A stretch of DNA of 64,000 bases from Paragordius varius. Lineage: Eukaryota > Nematomorpha. Numbering within the stretch: position 1 is the first letter of the stretch; every line of letters begins with the position of its first letter. Made by a program: the position numbers and the translations under genes. Shown here in pieces: positions 15,926 to 30,600 of the stretch. The DNA lies in the NCBI GenBank assembly GCA_964247055.1, contig OZ176053.1, positions 8,680,001 to 8,744,000 on the forward strand, given 5' to 3'. Under the pieces are notes generated by a model, which was given only the letters and a program-made list of their open reading frames with translations, was not told the DNA's origin and did no database searches.

Positions 15926-18807
15926 AAATACTAATACCCTCAAGCTTTAAATTATTTGACTGTTAAAAAATAATGGTTCCTTGGTGAAATTACTAATACC
16001 TACACGCTTAAAATTATTTGACTGTTGAAAAGTAATGGTTGATTGGTGGAAATACTAATACCCACACGCTTAAAATTATTTGACTGTTGAATAATGATTC
16101 AGTGGTGAAATTACTAATACCTACACACTTAAAATTTTTTGACTGTTGAAAAGTAATGGTAGATTGGTGGAAATACCAATACACGCACGCTTACAATTCT
16201 TTGATTGTTGAAAAGTAATGGTTGATTGGTAAAATTACTAATACCTACACGCTTAAAATTATTTGACTGTTGAAAAGTAATGGTTGATTGGTACAATTAA
16301 TAATACCTACACGCTTAAAATTATTTGACTGTTGAAAAATTATCGTTCATTGGTGAAATTACTAATACCTACACGCTTAAAATTATTTGATTGTTGAAAA
16401 GTAATGGTTGATTGGTGGAAATACCAATACACGCACGCTTACAATTCTTTGATTGTTGAAAAGTAATGGTTGATTGGTGGAAATACTAATACCCACACGC
16501 TTAAAATTATTTGACTGTTGAAAAATAATGGTTTCTTGGTAAAATTACTAATACCTACACGCTTAAAATTATTTGACTCTTGAAAGGTAATGGTTAATTG
16601 GTGGAAATACCAATACACGCACGCTTACAATCATTTGATTGTTGAAAAGTAATGGTTGATTGGTGGAAATACTAATACCCTCAAGCTTTAAATTATTTGA
16701 CTGTTAAAAAATAATGGTTCCTTGGTGAAATTACTAATACTTACACGCTTAAAATTATTTGACTGTTGAAAAGTAATGGTTGATTGGTGGAAATACTAAT
16801 ACCTACACCCTTAAAATTATTTGATTGTTGAAAAGTATGGTTGATTGGTAAAATTACTAATACCTACACGCTTAAAATTATTTGATTGTTGAAAAGTAAT
16901 GGTTGATTGGTGGAATTACTATTACCCGCACGCTTACAATCATTTGATTTTTGAAAAGTAATGATTGAAGGGTGGAAATACCAATACACGCACGCTTACA
17001 ATGCCTTGTTTGTTGAAAAGTAATGGTTGATTGGTAAAATTACTAATACCTACACCCTTAAAATTATTTGATTGTTGAAAAGTAATGGTTGATTGGTGGA
17101 ATTACTATTACCCGCACGCTTAAAATTATTTGACTCTTGAAAGGTAATGGTTAATTGGTGGAAATACCAATACACGCACGCTTACAATCATTTGATTTTT
17201 GAAAAGTAATGGTTGATTGGTGGAAATACTAATACCCTCAAGCTTTAAATTATTTGACTGTTAAAAAATAATGGTTCCTTGGTGAAATTACTAATACCTA
17301 CACGCTTAAAATTATTTGACTGTTGAAAAGTAATGGTTGATTGGTGGAAATACTAATACCCACACGCTTAAAATTATTTGACTGTTGAATAATAATTCAG
17401 TGGTGAAATTACTAATACCTACACGCTTAAAATTATTTGACTCTTGAAAGGTAATGGTTAATTGGTGGAAATACCAATACACGCACGCTTACAATCATTT
17501 GATTGTTGAAAAGTAATGGTTGATTGGTAAAATTACTAATACCTACACCCTTAAAATTATTTGATTGTTGAAAAGTAATGGTTGATTGGTGGAATTACTA
17601 TTACCCGCACGCTTAAAATTATTTGACTCTTGAAAGGTAATGGTTAATTGGTGGAAATACCAATACACGCACGCTTACAATCATTTGATTTTTGAAAAGT
17701 AATGGTTGATTGGTGGAAATACTAATACCCTCAAGCTTTAAATTATTTGACTGTTAAAAAATAATGGTTCCTTGGTGAAATTACTAATACCTACACGCTT
17801 AAAATTATTTGACTGTTGAAAAGTAATGGTTGATTGGTGGAAATACTAATACCCACACGCTTAAAATTATTTGACTGTTGAATAATGATTCAGTGGTGAA
17901 ATTACTAATACCTACACACTTAAAATTTTTTGACTGTTGAAAAGTAATGGTAGATTGGTGGAAATACCAATACACGCACGCTTACAATTCTTTGATTGTT
18001 GAAAAGTAATGGTTGATTGGTAAAATTACTAATACCTACACGCTTAAAATTATTTGACTGTTGAAAAGTAATGGTTGATTGGTACAATTAATAATACCTA
18101 CACGCTTAAAATTATTTGACTGTTGAAAAATTATCGTTCATTGGTGAAATTACTAATACCTACACGCTTAAAATTATTTGATTGTTGAAAAGTAATGGTT
18201 GATTGGTGGAAATACCAATACACGCACGCTTACAATTCTTTGATTGTTGAAAAGTAATGTTTGATTGGTGGAAATACTAATACCCACACGCTTAAAATTA
18301 TTTGACTGTTGAAAAATAATGGTTTCTTGGTAAAATTACTAATACCTACACGCTTAAAATTATTTGACTCTTGAAAGGTAATGGTTAATTGGTGGAAATA
18401 CCAATACACGCACGCTTACAATCATTTGATTGTTGAAAAGTAATGGTTGATTGGTGGAAATACTACAACCCTCAAGCTTTAAATTATTTGACTGTTAAAA
18501 AATAATGGTTCCTTGGTGAAATTACTAATACTTACACGCTTAAAATTATTTGACTGTTGAAAAGTAATGGTTGATTGGTGGAAATACTAATACCTACACC
18601 CTTAAAATTATTTGATTGTTGAAAAGTATGGTTGATTGGTAAAATTATTAATACCTACACGCTTAAAATTATTTGATTGTTGAAAAGTAATGGTTGATTG
18701 GTGGAATTACTATTACCCGCACGCTTACAATCATTTGATTTTTGAAAAGTAATGATTGAAGGGTGGAAATACCAATACACGCACGCTTACAATGCCTTGT
18801 TTGTTGA
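15225..18807 (+). repeat. 1,791-bp tandem duplication within the satellite
   Basis: The marker TGGTTTCTTGG lies at about 16,531 and 18,322, and the shortened unit AAAAGTATGG at 16,831 and 18,622, both 1,791 bp apart. The left copy runs about 15,225-17,016 and the right copy about 17,016-18,807, directly adjacent. The distance is close to 29 monomers, as unequal exchange between units in register would give. Confidence 0.8.
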
Positions 18808-20071
18808 AAAGTAATGGTTCCTTGGTGAAATTACTAATACCTACACGCTTAAAATTATTTGACTGTTGAAAAGTAATGGTTGATTGGTGGAAATACTAAT
18901 ACCCACACGCTTAAAATTATTTTACTGTTGAAAAATAATCGTTCATTGGTGAAATTACTAATACCTACACGCCTTAAATTATTTGACTGTTGAAAAGTAA
19001 TGGTTCATTGGTAAAATTACTAATACCTACACGCTTAAAATTATTTGACTGTTGAAAAGTAATGGTTGATTGGTGGAAATACCAATACCCACACGCTTAA
19101 ATGACTGTTAAAAAATAATGGTTCCTTGGTGAAATTACTAATACCTACACGCTTAAAATTATTTGACTGTTGAAAAGTAATGGTTGATTGGTGGAAATAC
19201 TAATACCCACACGCTTAAAATTATTTTACTGTTAAATAATAATCGTTCATTGGTGAAATTACTAATACCTACACGCCTTAAATTATTTGACTGTTGAAAA
19301 GTAATGGTTCCTTGGTGAAATTACTAATACCTACACGCTTAAAATTATTTGATTGTTGAAAAGTAATGGTTGATTGGTAAAATTACTAATACCTACACCC
19401 TTAAAATTATTTGATTGTTGAAAAGTAATGGTTGATTGGTAAAATTACTAATACCTACACCCTTAAAATTATTTGATTGTTGAAAAGTAATGGTTGATTG
19501 GTGGAATTACTATTACCCGCACGCTTACAATCATTTGATTTTTGAAAAGTAATGATTGAAGGGTGGAAATACCAATACACGCACGCTTACAATGCCTTGT
19601 TTGTTGAAAAGTAATGGTTCCTTGGTGAAATTACTAATACCTACACGCTTAAAATTATTTGACTGTTGAAAAGTAATGGTTGATTGGTGGAAATACTAAT
19701 ACCCACACGCTTAAAATTATTTTACTGTTGAAAAATAATCGTTCATTGGTGAAATTACTAATACCTACACGACTTAAATTATTTGACTGTTGAAAAGTAA
19801 TGGTTCCTTGGTGAAATTACTAATACCTACACGCTTAAAATTATTTGACTGTTGAAAAATAATGGTTCCTTGGTGAAATTACTAATACCACCACGCTTAA
19901 AATTATTTGACTGTTGAAAAGTAATGGTTGATTGGTGGAAATACTAATACCCACACGCTTAAAATTATTTTACTGTTGAAAAATAATCGTTCATTGGTGA
20001 AATTACTAATACCTACACGCCTTAAATTATTTGACTGTTGAAAAGTAATGGTTGATTGGTGGAAATACTAA

Positions 20072-23000
20072 TACCCACACGCTTACAATTATTTGATTGT
20101 TGAAAAATAATGGTTAATTGGTAAAATTACTAATACCTTCAGGCTTACATATTGTTTGTTTGTTGAAAATTAATGGTTGATTGGTTAAATTACTAATACC
20201 TACACGCTTACAATTATTTCATTGTTCAAAAGTAATGGTTAATTGGTGGAAATACTAATACCCACACGCTTAAAATTATTTGACTGTTAAAAAATAATGG
20301 TTCCTTGGTGAAATTACTAATACCTACACGCTTAAAATTATTTGACTGTTGAAAAGTAATGGTTGATTGGTGGAAATACTAATACCCACACGCTTAAAAT
20401 TATTTTACTGTTGAAAAATAATCGTTCATTGGTGAAATTACTAATACCTATACGCCTTAAATTATTTGACTGTTGAAAAGTAATGGTTCATTGGTAAAAT
20501 TACTAATACCTACACGCTTACAATTATTTGATTGTTGAAAAATATGGTTCATTAGGGAAATTACTAATACCTACACGCTTAAAATTATTTGACTGTTAAA
20601 AAGTAATGGTTGATTGGTGGAAATACTATTACCCGCACGCTTACAATCATTTGATTTTTGAAAAGTAATGATTGAAGGGTGGAAATACCAATACACGCAC
20701 GCTTACAATGCCTTGATTGTTGAAAAGTAATGGTTGATTGGTAAAATTACTAATACCTACACGCTTATTATTTGACTGTTGAAAAATTATCGTTCATTGG
20801 TGAAATTACTAATACCTACACGCTTAAAATTATTTGATTGTTGAAAATTAATGGTTGATTGGTGGAAATACCAATACACGCACGCTTACAATTCTTTGAT
20901 TGTTGAAAAGTAATGGTTGATTGGTGGAAATACTAATACCCACACGCTTAAAATTATTTGACTGTTGAAAAATAATGGTTCCTTGGAGAAATTACTAATA
21001 CCTACACGCTTAAAATTATTTGACTCTTGAAAGGTAATGGTTAATTGGTGGAAATACCAATACACGCACGCTTACAATCATTTGATTGTTGAAAAGTAAT
21101 GGTTGATTGGTGGAAATACTAATACCCTCAAGCTTTAAATTATTTGACTGTTAAGAGTAATGGTTCATTGGTGGAAAAACTAATACCCACACGCTGAAAA
21201 TTATTTGACTGTTGAAAAGTAATGGTTGATTGGTGGAAATACTAATACCCACACGCTTAAAATTATTTGATTGTTGAAAAGTAATGGTTGATTGTTGGAA
21301 AAACTAATACCCACACGCTTAAAATTATTTGACTGTTGAAAAATAATGGTTCATTGGTAAAATTACTAATACCTACACGCTTAAAATTATTTGACTGTTG
21401 AAAAATAATCGTTCATTGGTGAAATTACTAATACCTACACCCTTAAAATTATTTGATTGTTGAAAAGTAATGGTTCATTGGTAAAATTACTAATACCTAC
21501 ACCCTTAAAATTATTTGATTGTTGAAAAGTAATGGTTGATTGGTGGAAATACTAATACCTACACGCTTACAATTATTTGATTGTTGAAAAATAAGGTTGA
21601 TTGGTAAAATTACTAATACCTACACGCTTACAATTATTTGATTGTTGAAAAATAATGGTTCTTTAGGGAAATTACTAATACCTACACGCTTAAAATTATT
21701 TGATTGTTGAAAAGTAATGGTTGATTGGTAAAATTACTAATACCTACACCCTTAAAATTATTTGATTGTTGAAAAGTAATGGTTCATTGGTAAAATTACT
21801 AAACCTACACGCTTACAATTATTTGATTGTTGAAAAATAATGGTTCATTAGGGAAATTACTAATACCTACACGCTTAAAATTATTTGATTGTTGAAAAGT
21901 AATGGTTGATTGGTAAAATTACTAATACCTACACGCTTAAAATTTATTGATTGTTGAAAAGTAATGGTTCATTGGTAAAATTACTAATACCTACACCCTT
22001 AAAATTATTTGATTGTTGAAAAATAATGGTTCATTAGGGAAATTACTAATACCTACACGCTTAAAATTATTTGATTGTTGAAAAGTAATGGTTGATTGGT
22101 AAAATTACTAATACCTACACGCTTAAAATTATTTGACTGTTGAAAAGTAATGGTTGATTGGTATAATTACTAATACCTACACCCTTAAAATTATTTGATT
22201 GTTGAAAAATAAGGTTGATTGGTAAAATTACTAATACCTACACTACAATTATTTGATTGTTGAAAAATAATGGTTCTTTAGGGAAATTACTAATACCTAC
22301 ACGCTTAAAATTATTTGATTGTTGAAAAGTAATGGTTGATTGGTAAAATTACTAATACCTACACCCTTAAAATTATTTGATTGTTGAAAAGTAATGGTTC
22401 ATTGGTAAAATTACTAATACCTACACCCTTAAAATTATTTGATTGTTGAAAAGTAATGGTTCATTGGTAAAATTACTAATACCTACACGCTTACAATTAT
22501 TTGATTGTTGAAAAATAATGGTTCATTAGGGAAATTACTAATACCTACACGCTTAAAATTATTTGATTGTTGAAAAGTAATGTATGATTGGTAAAATTAC
22601 TAATACCTACACGCTTACAATTATTTGATTGTTGAAAAATAATGGTTAATTGGTAAAATTACTAATACCTTCAGGCTTACATATTGTTTGTTTGTTGAAA
22701 ATTAATGGTTGATTGGTTAAATTACTAATACCTACACGCTTACAATTATTTCATTGTTCAAAAGTAATGGTTAATTGGTGGAAATACTAATACCCACACG
22801 CTTAAAATTATTTGACTGTTAAAAAATAATGGTTCCTTGGTGAAATTACTAATACCTACACGCTTAAAATTATTTGACTGTTGAAAAGTAATGGTTGATT
22901 GGTGGAAATACTAATACCCACACGCTTAAAATTATTTTACTGTTGAAAAATAATCGTTCATTGGTGAAATTACTAATACCTATACGCCTTAAATTATTTG

Positions 23001-25135
23001 ACTGTTGAAAAGTAATGGTTCATTGGTAAAATTACTAATACCTACACGCTTACAATTATTTGATTGTTGAAAAATATGGTTCATTAGGGAAATTACTAAT
23101 ACCTACACGCTTAAAATTATTTGACTGTTAAAAAGTAATGGTTGATTGGTGGAAATACTATTACCCGCACGCTTACAATCATTTGATTTTTGAAAAGTAA
23201 TGATTGAAGGGTGGAAATACCAATACACGCACGCTTACAATGCCTTGATTGTTGAAAAGTAATGGTTGATTGGTAAAATTACTAATACCTACACGCTTAT
23301 TATTTGACTGTTGAAAAATTATCGTTCATTGGTGAAATTACTAATACCTACACGCTTAAAATTATTTGATTGTTGAAAATTAATGGTTGATTGGTGGAAA
23401 TACCAATACACGCACGCTTACAATTCTTTGATTGTTGAAAAGTAATGGTTGATTGGTGGAAATACTAATACCCACACGCTTAAAATTATTTGACTGTTGA
23501 AAAATAATGGTTCCTTGGAGAAATTACTAATACCTACACGCTTAAAATTATTTGACTCTTGAAAGGTAATGGTTAATTGGTGGAAATACCAATACACGCA
23601 CGCTTACAATCATTTGATTGTTGAAAAGTAATGGTTGATTGGTGGAAATACTAATACCCTCAAGCTTTAAATTATTTGACTGTTAAGAGTAATGGTTCAT
23701 TGGTGGAAAAACTAATACCCACACGCTGAAAATTATTTGACTGTTGAAAAGTAATGGTTGATTGGTGGAAATACTAATACCCACACGCTTAAAATTATTT
23801 GATTGTTGAAAAGTAATGGTTGATTGTTGGAAAAACTAATACCCACACGCTTAAAATTATTTGACTGTTGAAAAATAATGGTTCATTGGTAAAATTACTA
23901 ATACCTACACGCTTAAAATTATTTGACTGTTGAAAAATAATCGTTCATTGGTGAAATTACTAATACCTACACCCTTAAAATTATTTGATTGTTGAAAAGT
24001 AATGGTTCATTGGTAAAATTACTAATACCTACACCCTTAAAATTATTTGATTGTTGAAAAGTAATGGTTGATTGGTGGAAATACTAATACCTACACGCTT
24101 ACAATTATTTGATTGTTGAAAAATAAGGTTGATTGGTAAAATTACTAATACCTACACGCTTACAATTATTTGATTGTTGAAAAATAATGGTTCTTTAGGG
24201 AAATTACTAATACCTACACGCTTAAAATTATTTGATTGTTGAAAAGTAATGGTTGATTGGTAAAATTACTAATACCTACACCCTTAAAATTATTTGATTG
24301 TTGAAAAGTAATGGTTCATTGGTAAAATTACTAAACCTACACGCTTACAATTATTTGATTGTTGAAAAATAATGGTTCATTAGGGAAATTACTAATACCT
24401 ACACGCTTAAAATTATTTGATTGTTGAAAAGTAATGGTTGATTGGTAAAATTACTAATACCTACACGCTTAAAATTTATTGATTGTTGAAAAGTAATGGT
24501 TCATTGGTAAAATTACTAATACCTACACCCTTAAAATTATTTGATTGTTGAAAAATAATGGTTCATTAGGGAAATTACTAATACCTACACGCTTAAAATT
24601 ATTTGATTGTTGAAAAGTAATGGTTGATTGGTAAAATTACTAATACCTACACGCTTAAAATTATTTGACTGTTGAAAAGTAATGGTTGATTGGTATAATT
24701 ACTAATACCTACACCCTTAAAATTATTTGATTGTTGAAAAATAAGGTTGATTGGTAAAATTACTAATACCTACACTACAATTATTTGATTGTTGAAAAAT
24801 AATGGTTCTTTAGGGAAATTACTAATACCTACACGCTTAAAATTATTTGATTGTTGAAAAGTAATGGTTGATTGGTAAAATTACTAATACCTACACCCTT
24901 AAAATTATTTGATTGTTGAAAAGTAATGGTTCATTGGTAAAATTACTAATACCTACACCCTTAAAATTATTTGATTGTTGAAAAGTAATGGTTCATTGGT
25001 AAAATTACTAATACCTACACGCTTACAATTATTTGATTGTTGAAAAATAATGGTTCATTAGGGAAATTACTAATACCTACACGCTTAAAATTATTTGATT
25101 GTTGAAAAGTAATGTATGATTGGTAAAATTACTAA
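20072..25135 (+). repeat. 2,532-bp tandem duplication within the satellite
   Basis: The unit with AGGCTTACATATTGTTTG is at 20,141 and 22,673, and the unit with TGTATGATTG at 22,581 and 25,113, both 2,532 bp apart. The copies meet near 22,604. They appear nearly identical by eye, including private indels such as CACGCTTATTATTTG. Confidence 0.85.
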
Positions 25136-26884
25136 TACCTACACCCTTAAAATTATTTGATTGTTGAAAAATAATGGTTCATTAGGGAAATTACTAATAC
25201 CTACACGCTTAAAATTATTTGATTGTTGAAAAGTAATGGTTGATTGGTAAAATTACTAATACCTACACGCTTAAAATTATTTGACTGTTGAAAAGTAATG
25301 GTTGATTGGTAAAATTACTAATACCTACACCCTTAAAATTATTTGATTGTTGAAAAGTAATGGTTCATTGGTAAAATTACTAATACCTACACGCTTACAA
25401 TTATTTGATTGTTGAAAAATAATGGTTCATTAGGGAAATTACTAATACCTACACGCTTAAAATTTATTGATTGTTGAAAAGTAATGGTTCATTGGTAAAA
25501 TTACTAATACCTACACCCTTAAAATTATTTGATTGTTGAAAAATAATGGTTCATTAGGGAAATTACTAATACCTACACGCTTAAAATTATTTGATTGTTG
25601 AAAAGTAATGGTTGATTGGTAAAATTACTAATACCTACACGCTTAAAATTATTTGACTGTTGAAAAGTAATGGTTGATTGGTAAAATTACTAATACCTAC
25701 ACCCTTAAAATTATTTGACTGTTGAAAAGTAATGGTTGATTGGTAAAATTACTAATACCTACACCCTTAAAATTATTTGATTGTTGAAAAGTAATGGTTA
25801 TTGGTGGAAATACTAATACCTACACGCTTACAATTATTTGATTGTTGAAAAATAAGGTTGATTGGTAAAATTACTAATACCTACAAGCTTACAATTATTT
25901 GATTGCTGAAAAATAATGGTTAATTGGTAAAATTACTAATACCTACACCCTTAAAATTATTTGATTGTTGAAAAGTAATGGTTCATTGGTGGAAATACTA
26001 ATACCCACACGCTTAAAATTATTTGACTGTTGAAAAATAATCGTTCATTAGTGAAATTACTAATACCTACACGCTTAAAATTATTTGATTGTTGAAAAGT
26101 AATGGTTGATTGGTAAAATTACTAATACCTACACGCTTAAAATTATTTGACTGTTGAAAAATAATGGTTCATTAGGGAAATTACTAATACCACACGCTTA
26201 AATTTATTTGATTGTTGAAAAGTAATGGTTGATTGGTAAAATTACTAATACCTACACGCTTAAAATTTATTGATTGTTGAAAAGTAATGGTTGATTGGTA
26301 AAATTACTAATACCTACACGCTTAAAATTATTTGACTGTTGAAAAGTAATGGTTGATTGGTAAAATTACTAATACCTACACGCTTAAAATTATTTGATTG
26401 TTGAAAAATAATGGTTCATTAGGGAAATTACTAATACCACACGCTTAAAATTATTTGATTGTTGAAAAGTAATGGTTGATTGGTAAAATTACTAATACCT
26501 ACACGCTTAAAATTTATTGATTGTTGAAAAGTAATGGTTGATTGGTAAAATTACTAATACCTACACGCTTAAAATTATTTGACTGTTGAAAAGTAATGGT
26601 TGATTGGTAAAATTACTAATACCTATACGCTTAAAATTATTTGATTGTTGAAAAATAATGGTTCATTAGGGAAATTACTAATACCACACGCTTAAAATTA
26701 TTTGATTGTTGAAAAGTAATGGTTGATTGGTAAAATTACTAATACCTAAACGCTTAAAATTTATTGATTGTTGAAAAGTAATGGTTGATTGGTAAAATTA
26801 CTAATACCTACACGCTTAAAATTATTTGACTGTTGAAAAGTAATGGTTGATTGGTAAAATTACTAATACCTACACCCTTGAAAT

Positions 26885-28155
26885 TATTTGATTGTTGAAA
26901 AGTAATGGTTGATTGGTGGAAATACTAATACCTACACGCTTACAATTATTTGATTGTTGAAAAATAAGGTTGATTGGTAAAATTACTAATACCTACACGC
27001 TTACAATTATTTGACTGTTGAAAAGTAATGGTTGATTGCTGGAAATACGAATACCCACACGCTTACAATTATTTAATTGTTGAAAATTAATGGTTCATTG
27101 GTAAAATTACTAATATCTACACGCTTAAAATTCTTTGACTGTTGAAAGGTAATGGTTGATTGGTGGAAATACTAATACCTACACGCTTACAATTATTTGA
27201 TTGTTGAAAAGTAATGGTTGATTGGTGGAAATACTAATACCTACACGCTTACAATTATTTGATGATTGAAAAATAATGGTTCATTGGTGAAATTACTAAT
27301 ACCTACACGCTTAAAGTTATTTGACTGTTGAAAAGTAATGGTTGATTGGTGGAAATGCCAATACACGTCCGCTTACAATTCTTTGATTGTTGAAAACTAA
27401 TGGTTGATTGGTAAAATTACTAATACCTATACGCTTACAATTCTTTGATTGTTGAAAAGTAATGGTTTATTAGTGGAAATACTAATAACTACACGCTTAC
27501 AATTATTTGATTGTTGAAAAGTAATGGTTGATTGGTGGAAATACTAATACCTACACGCTTACAATTATTTGATTGTTGAAAAATAAGGTTGATTGGTAAA
27601 ATTACTAATACCTACACGCTTACAATTATTTGACTGTTGAAAAGTAATGGTTGATTGCTGGAAATACGAATACCCACACGCTTACAATTATTTAATTGTT
27701 GAAAATTAATGGTTCATTGGTAAAATTACTAATATCTACACGCTTAAAATTCTTTGACTGTTGAAAGGTAATGGTTGATTGGTGGAAATACTAATACCTA
27801 CACGCTTACAATTATTTGATTGTTGAAAAGTAATGGTTGATTGGTGGAAATACTAATACCTACACGCTTACAATTATTTGATGATTGAAAAATAATGGTT
27901 CATTGGTGAAATTACTAATACCTACACGCTTAAAGTTATTTGACTGTTGAAAAGTAATGGTTGATTGGTGGAAATGCCAATACACGTCCGCTTACAATTC
28001 TTTGATTGTTGAAAACTAATGGTTGATTGGTAAAATTACTAATACCTATACGCTTACAATTCTTTGATTGTTGAAAAGTAATGGTTTATTAGTGGAAATA
28101 CTAATAACTACACGCTTACAATTATTTGATTGTTGAAAAGTAATGGTTGATTGGT
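26885..28155 (+). repeat. 619-bp tandem duplication within the satellite
   Basis: The private variant GTTGATTGCTGGAAATACG occurs at 27,031 and 27,650. The copies are about 26,885-27,504 and 27,504-28,155, a period of ten monomers. Confidence 0.8.
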
Positions 28156-28289
28156 TAAAATACTAATACCCACACGCTTACAATTCTTTGATTGTTGAAA
28201 AGTAATGGTTGATTAGTGGAAATACTAATAACTACACGCTTACAATTATTTGATTGTTGAAAAGTAATGGTTGATTAGTGGAAATACTA

Positions 28290-29054
28290 ATAACTACACG
28301 CTTACAATTATTTGATTGTTGAAAAGTAATGGTTGATTGGTGGAAATACTAATACCTACACGCTTACAATTATTTGATGATTGAAAAATAATGGTTCATT
28401 GGTGAAATTACTAATACCTACACGCTTAAAGTTATTTGACTGTTGAAAAGTAATGGTTGATTGGTGGAAATGCCAATACACGTCCGCTTACAATTCTTTG
28501 ATTGTTGAAAAGTAAAGGTTGATTCGTAGAAATACTACACACCCTTAAAATCATTTGATTGTTGAAAAGTAATGGTTGATTGGTAAAATTACTAATACCC
28601 CTACTCTTACAATCATTTGATTGTTGAAAAGTAATGGTTGATTGGTGAAATTACTAATACCTACACTCTTAAAATTATTTGATTGTTGAAAGGTAATGGG
28701 TGATTGGTGGAAATACTAATAACTACACGCTTACAATTATTTGATTGTTGAAAAGTAATGGTTGATTGGTGGAAATACTAATACCTACACGCTTACAATT
28801 ATTTGATGATTGAAAAATAATGGTTCATTGGTGAAATTACTAATACCTACACGCTTAAAGTTATTTGACTGTTGAAAAGTAATGGTTGATTGGTGGAAAT
28901 GCCAATACACGTCCGCTTACAATTCTTTGATTGTTGAAAAGTAAAGGTTGATTCGTAGAAATACTACACACCCTTAAAATCATTTGATTGTTGAAAAGTA
29001 ATGGTTGATTGGTAAAATTACTAATACCCCTACTCTTACAATCATTTGATTGTT
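28290..29054 (+). repeat. 429-bp tandem duplication within the satellite
   Basis: The marker AAAGGTTGATTCGTAG occurs at 28,514 and 28,943. Both copies carry the same GATGATTGAAAAATAATGG unit and the same short ACTACACACCC unit. Confidence 0.75.
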
Positions 29055-29069
29055 GAAAAGTAATGGTTG

Positions 29070-30600
29070 ATTGGTGGAAACACTAATACCTACACGCTTA
29101 ATATTATTTGACTGTTGAAAAGTAATGGTAAATTACTAATACATACACGCTTAAATTATTTGATTGTTGAAAAATAATGGTTCATTGGTGAAATTATAAT
29201 ACCTATACGCTTAATAATTTTTGACTTTTGAAAAATAATGGTTCATTGGTGAAATTATACCTACACGCTTAAAATTATTTGACTGTCGAAAAGTAATGGT
29301 TGATTGGTGGAAATACTAACACCCGCACGCTAAAAATTATTTGATTGTTCAAAAGTAATGGTTGATTGGTAAAATTACTAGTAGCTAAACGCTTAAAATT
29401 ATTTGTCTGTTGAAAAGTAATGGTTGATTGGTGAAATTACTAATAACCACATGCTTAAAATCATTTGACTGTTGAAAAATAATGGTTCATTGGTGAAATT
29501 ACTAATACCTACACGCTCAAAATTATTTGACTGTTGAAAAGTAATGGTAAATTACTAATACCTACACGCTTAAAATTATTTTAGTGTTGAAAAGTAATGG
29601 TTGATTGGTGGAAATACCAATACACTAACGCTTACAATTCTTTGATTGTTGAAAAGTAATGGTTGATTGGTGGAAATACTACACACGCTTAAAATCATTT
29701 GATTGTTGAAAGGTATTGGGTGATTGGTGGATATACTAATATAACCACTCTTAAAATTATTTGATTGTTGAAAGGTAATGGGTGATTGGTGGATATACTA
29801 ATATAACCACGCTTAAAATTATTTGATTGTTATAAAGTAATGTTTGATTGGTGGAAACACTAATACCTACACGCTTAATATTATTTGACTGTTGAAAAGT
29901 AATGGTAAATTACTAATACATACACGCTTAAATTATTTGATTGTTGAAAAATAATGGTTCATTGGTGAAATTATAATACCTATACGCTTAATAATTTTTG
30001 ACTTTTGAAAAATAATGGTTCATTGGTGAAATTATACCTACACGCTTAAAATTATTTGACTGTCGAAAAGTAATGGTTGATTGGTGGAAATACTAACACC
30101 CGCACGCTAAAAATTATTTGATTGTTCAAAAGTAATGGTTGATTGGTAAAATTACTAGTAGCTAAACGCTTAAAATTATTTGTCTGTTGAAAAGTAATGG
30201 TTGATTGGTGAAATTACTAATAACCACATGCTTAAAATCATTTGACTGTTGAAAAATAATGGTTCATTGGTGAAATTACTAATACCTACACGCTCAAAAT
30301 TATTTGACTGTTGAAAAGTAATGGTAAATTACTAATACCTACACGCTTAAAATTATTTTAGTGTTGAAAAGTAATGGTTGATTGGTGGAAATACCAATAC
30401 ACTAACGCTTACAATTCTTTGATTGTTGAAAAGTAATGGTTGATTGGTGGAAATACTACACAAGCTTAAAATCATTTGATTGTTGAAAGGTAATGGGTGA
30501 TTGGTGGATATACTAATATAACCACGCTTAAAATTATTTGATTGTTATAAAGTAATGTTTGATTGGTGGAAACACTAATACCTACACGCTTAAAATTATT
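29070..30600 (+). repeat. 767-bp tandem duplication within the satellite
   Basis: The marker GTAGCTAAACGCT is at 29,391 and 30,158, and CACTAATACC after GGAAA at 29,081 and 29,848, both 767 bp apart. The copies run about 29,070-29,836 and 29,837-30,600, with a few single-base differences. Confidence 0.8.
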
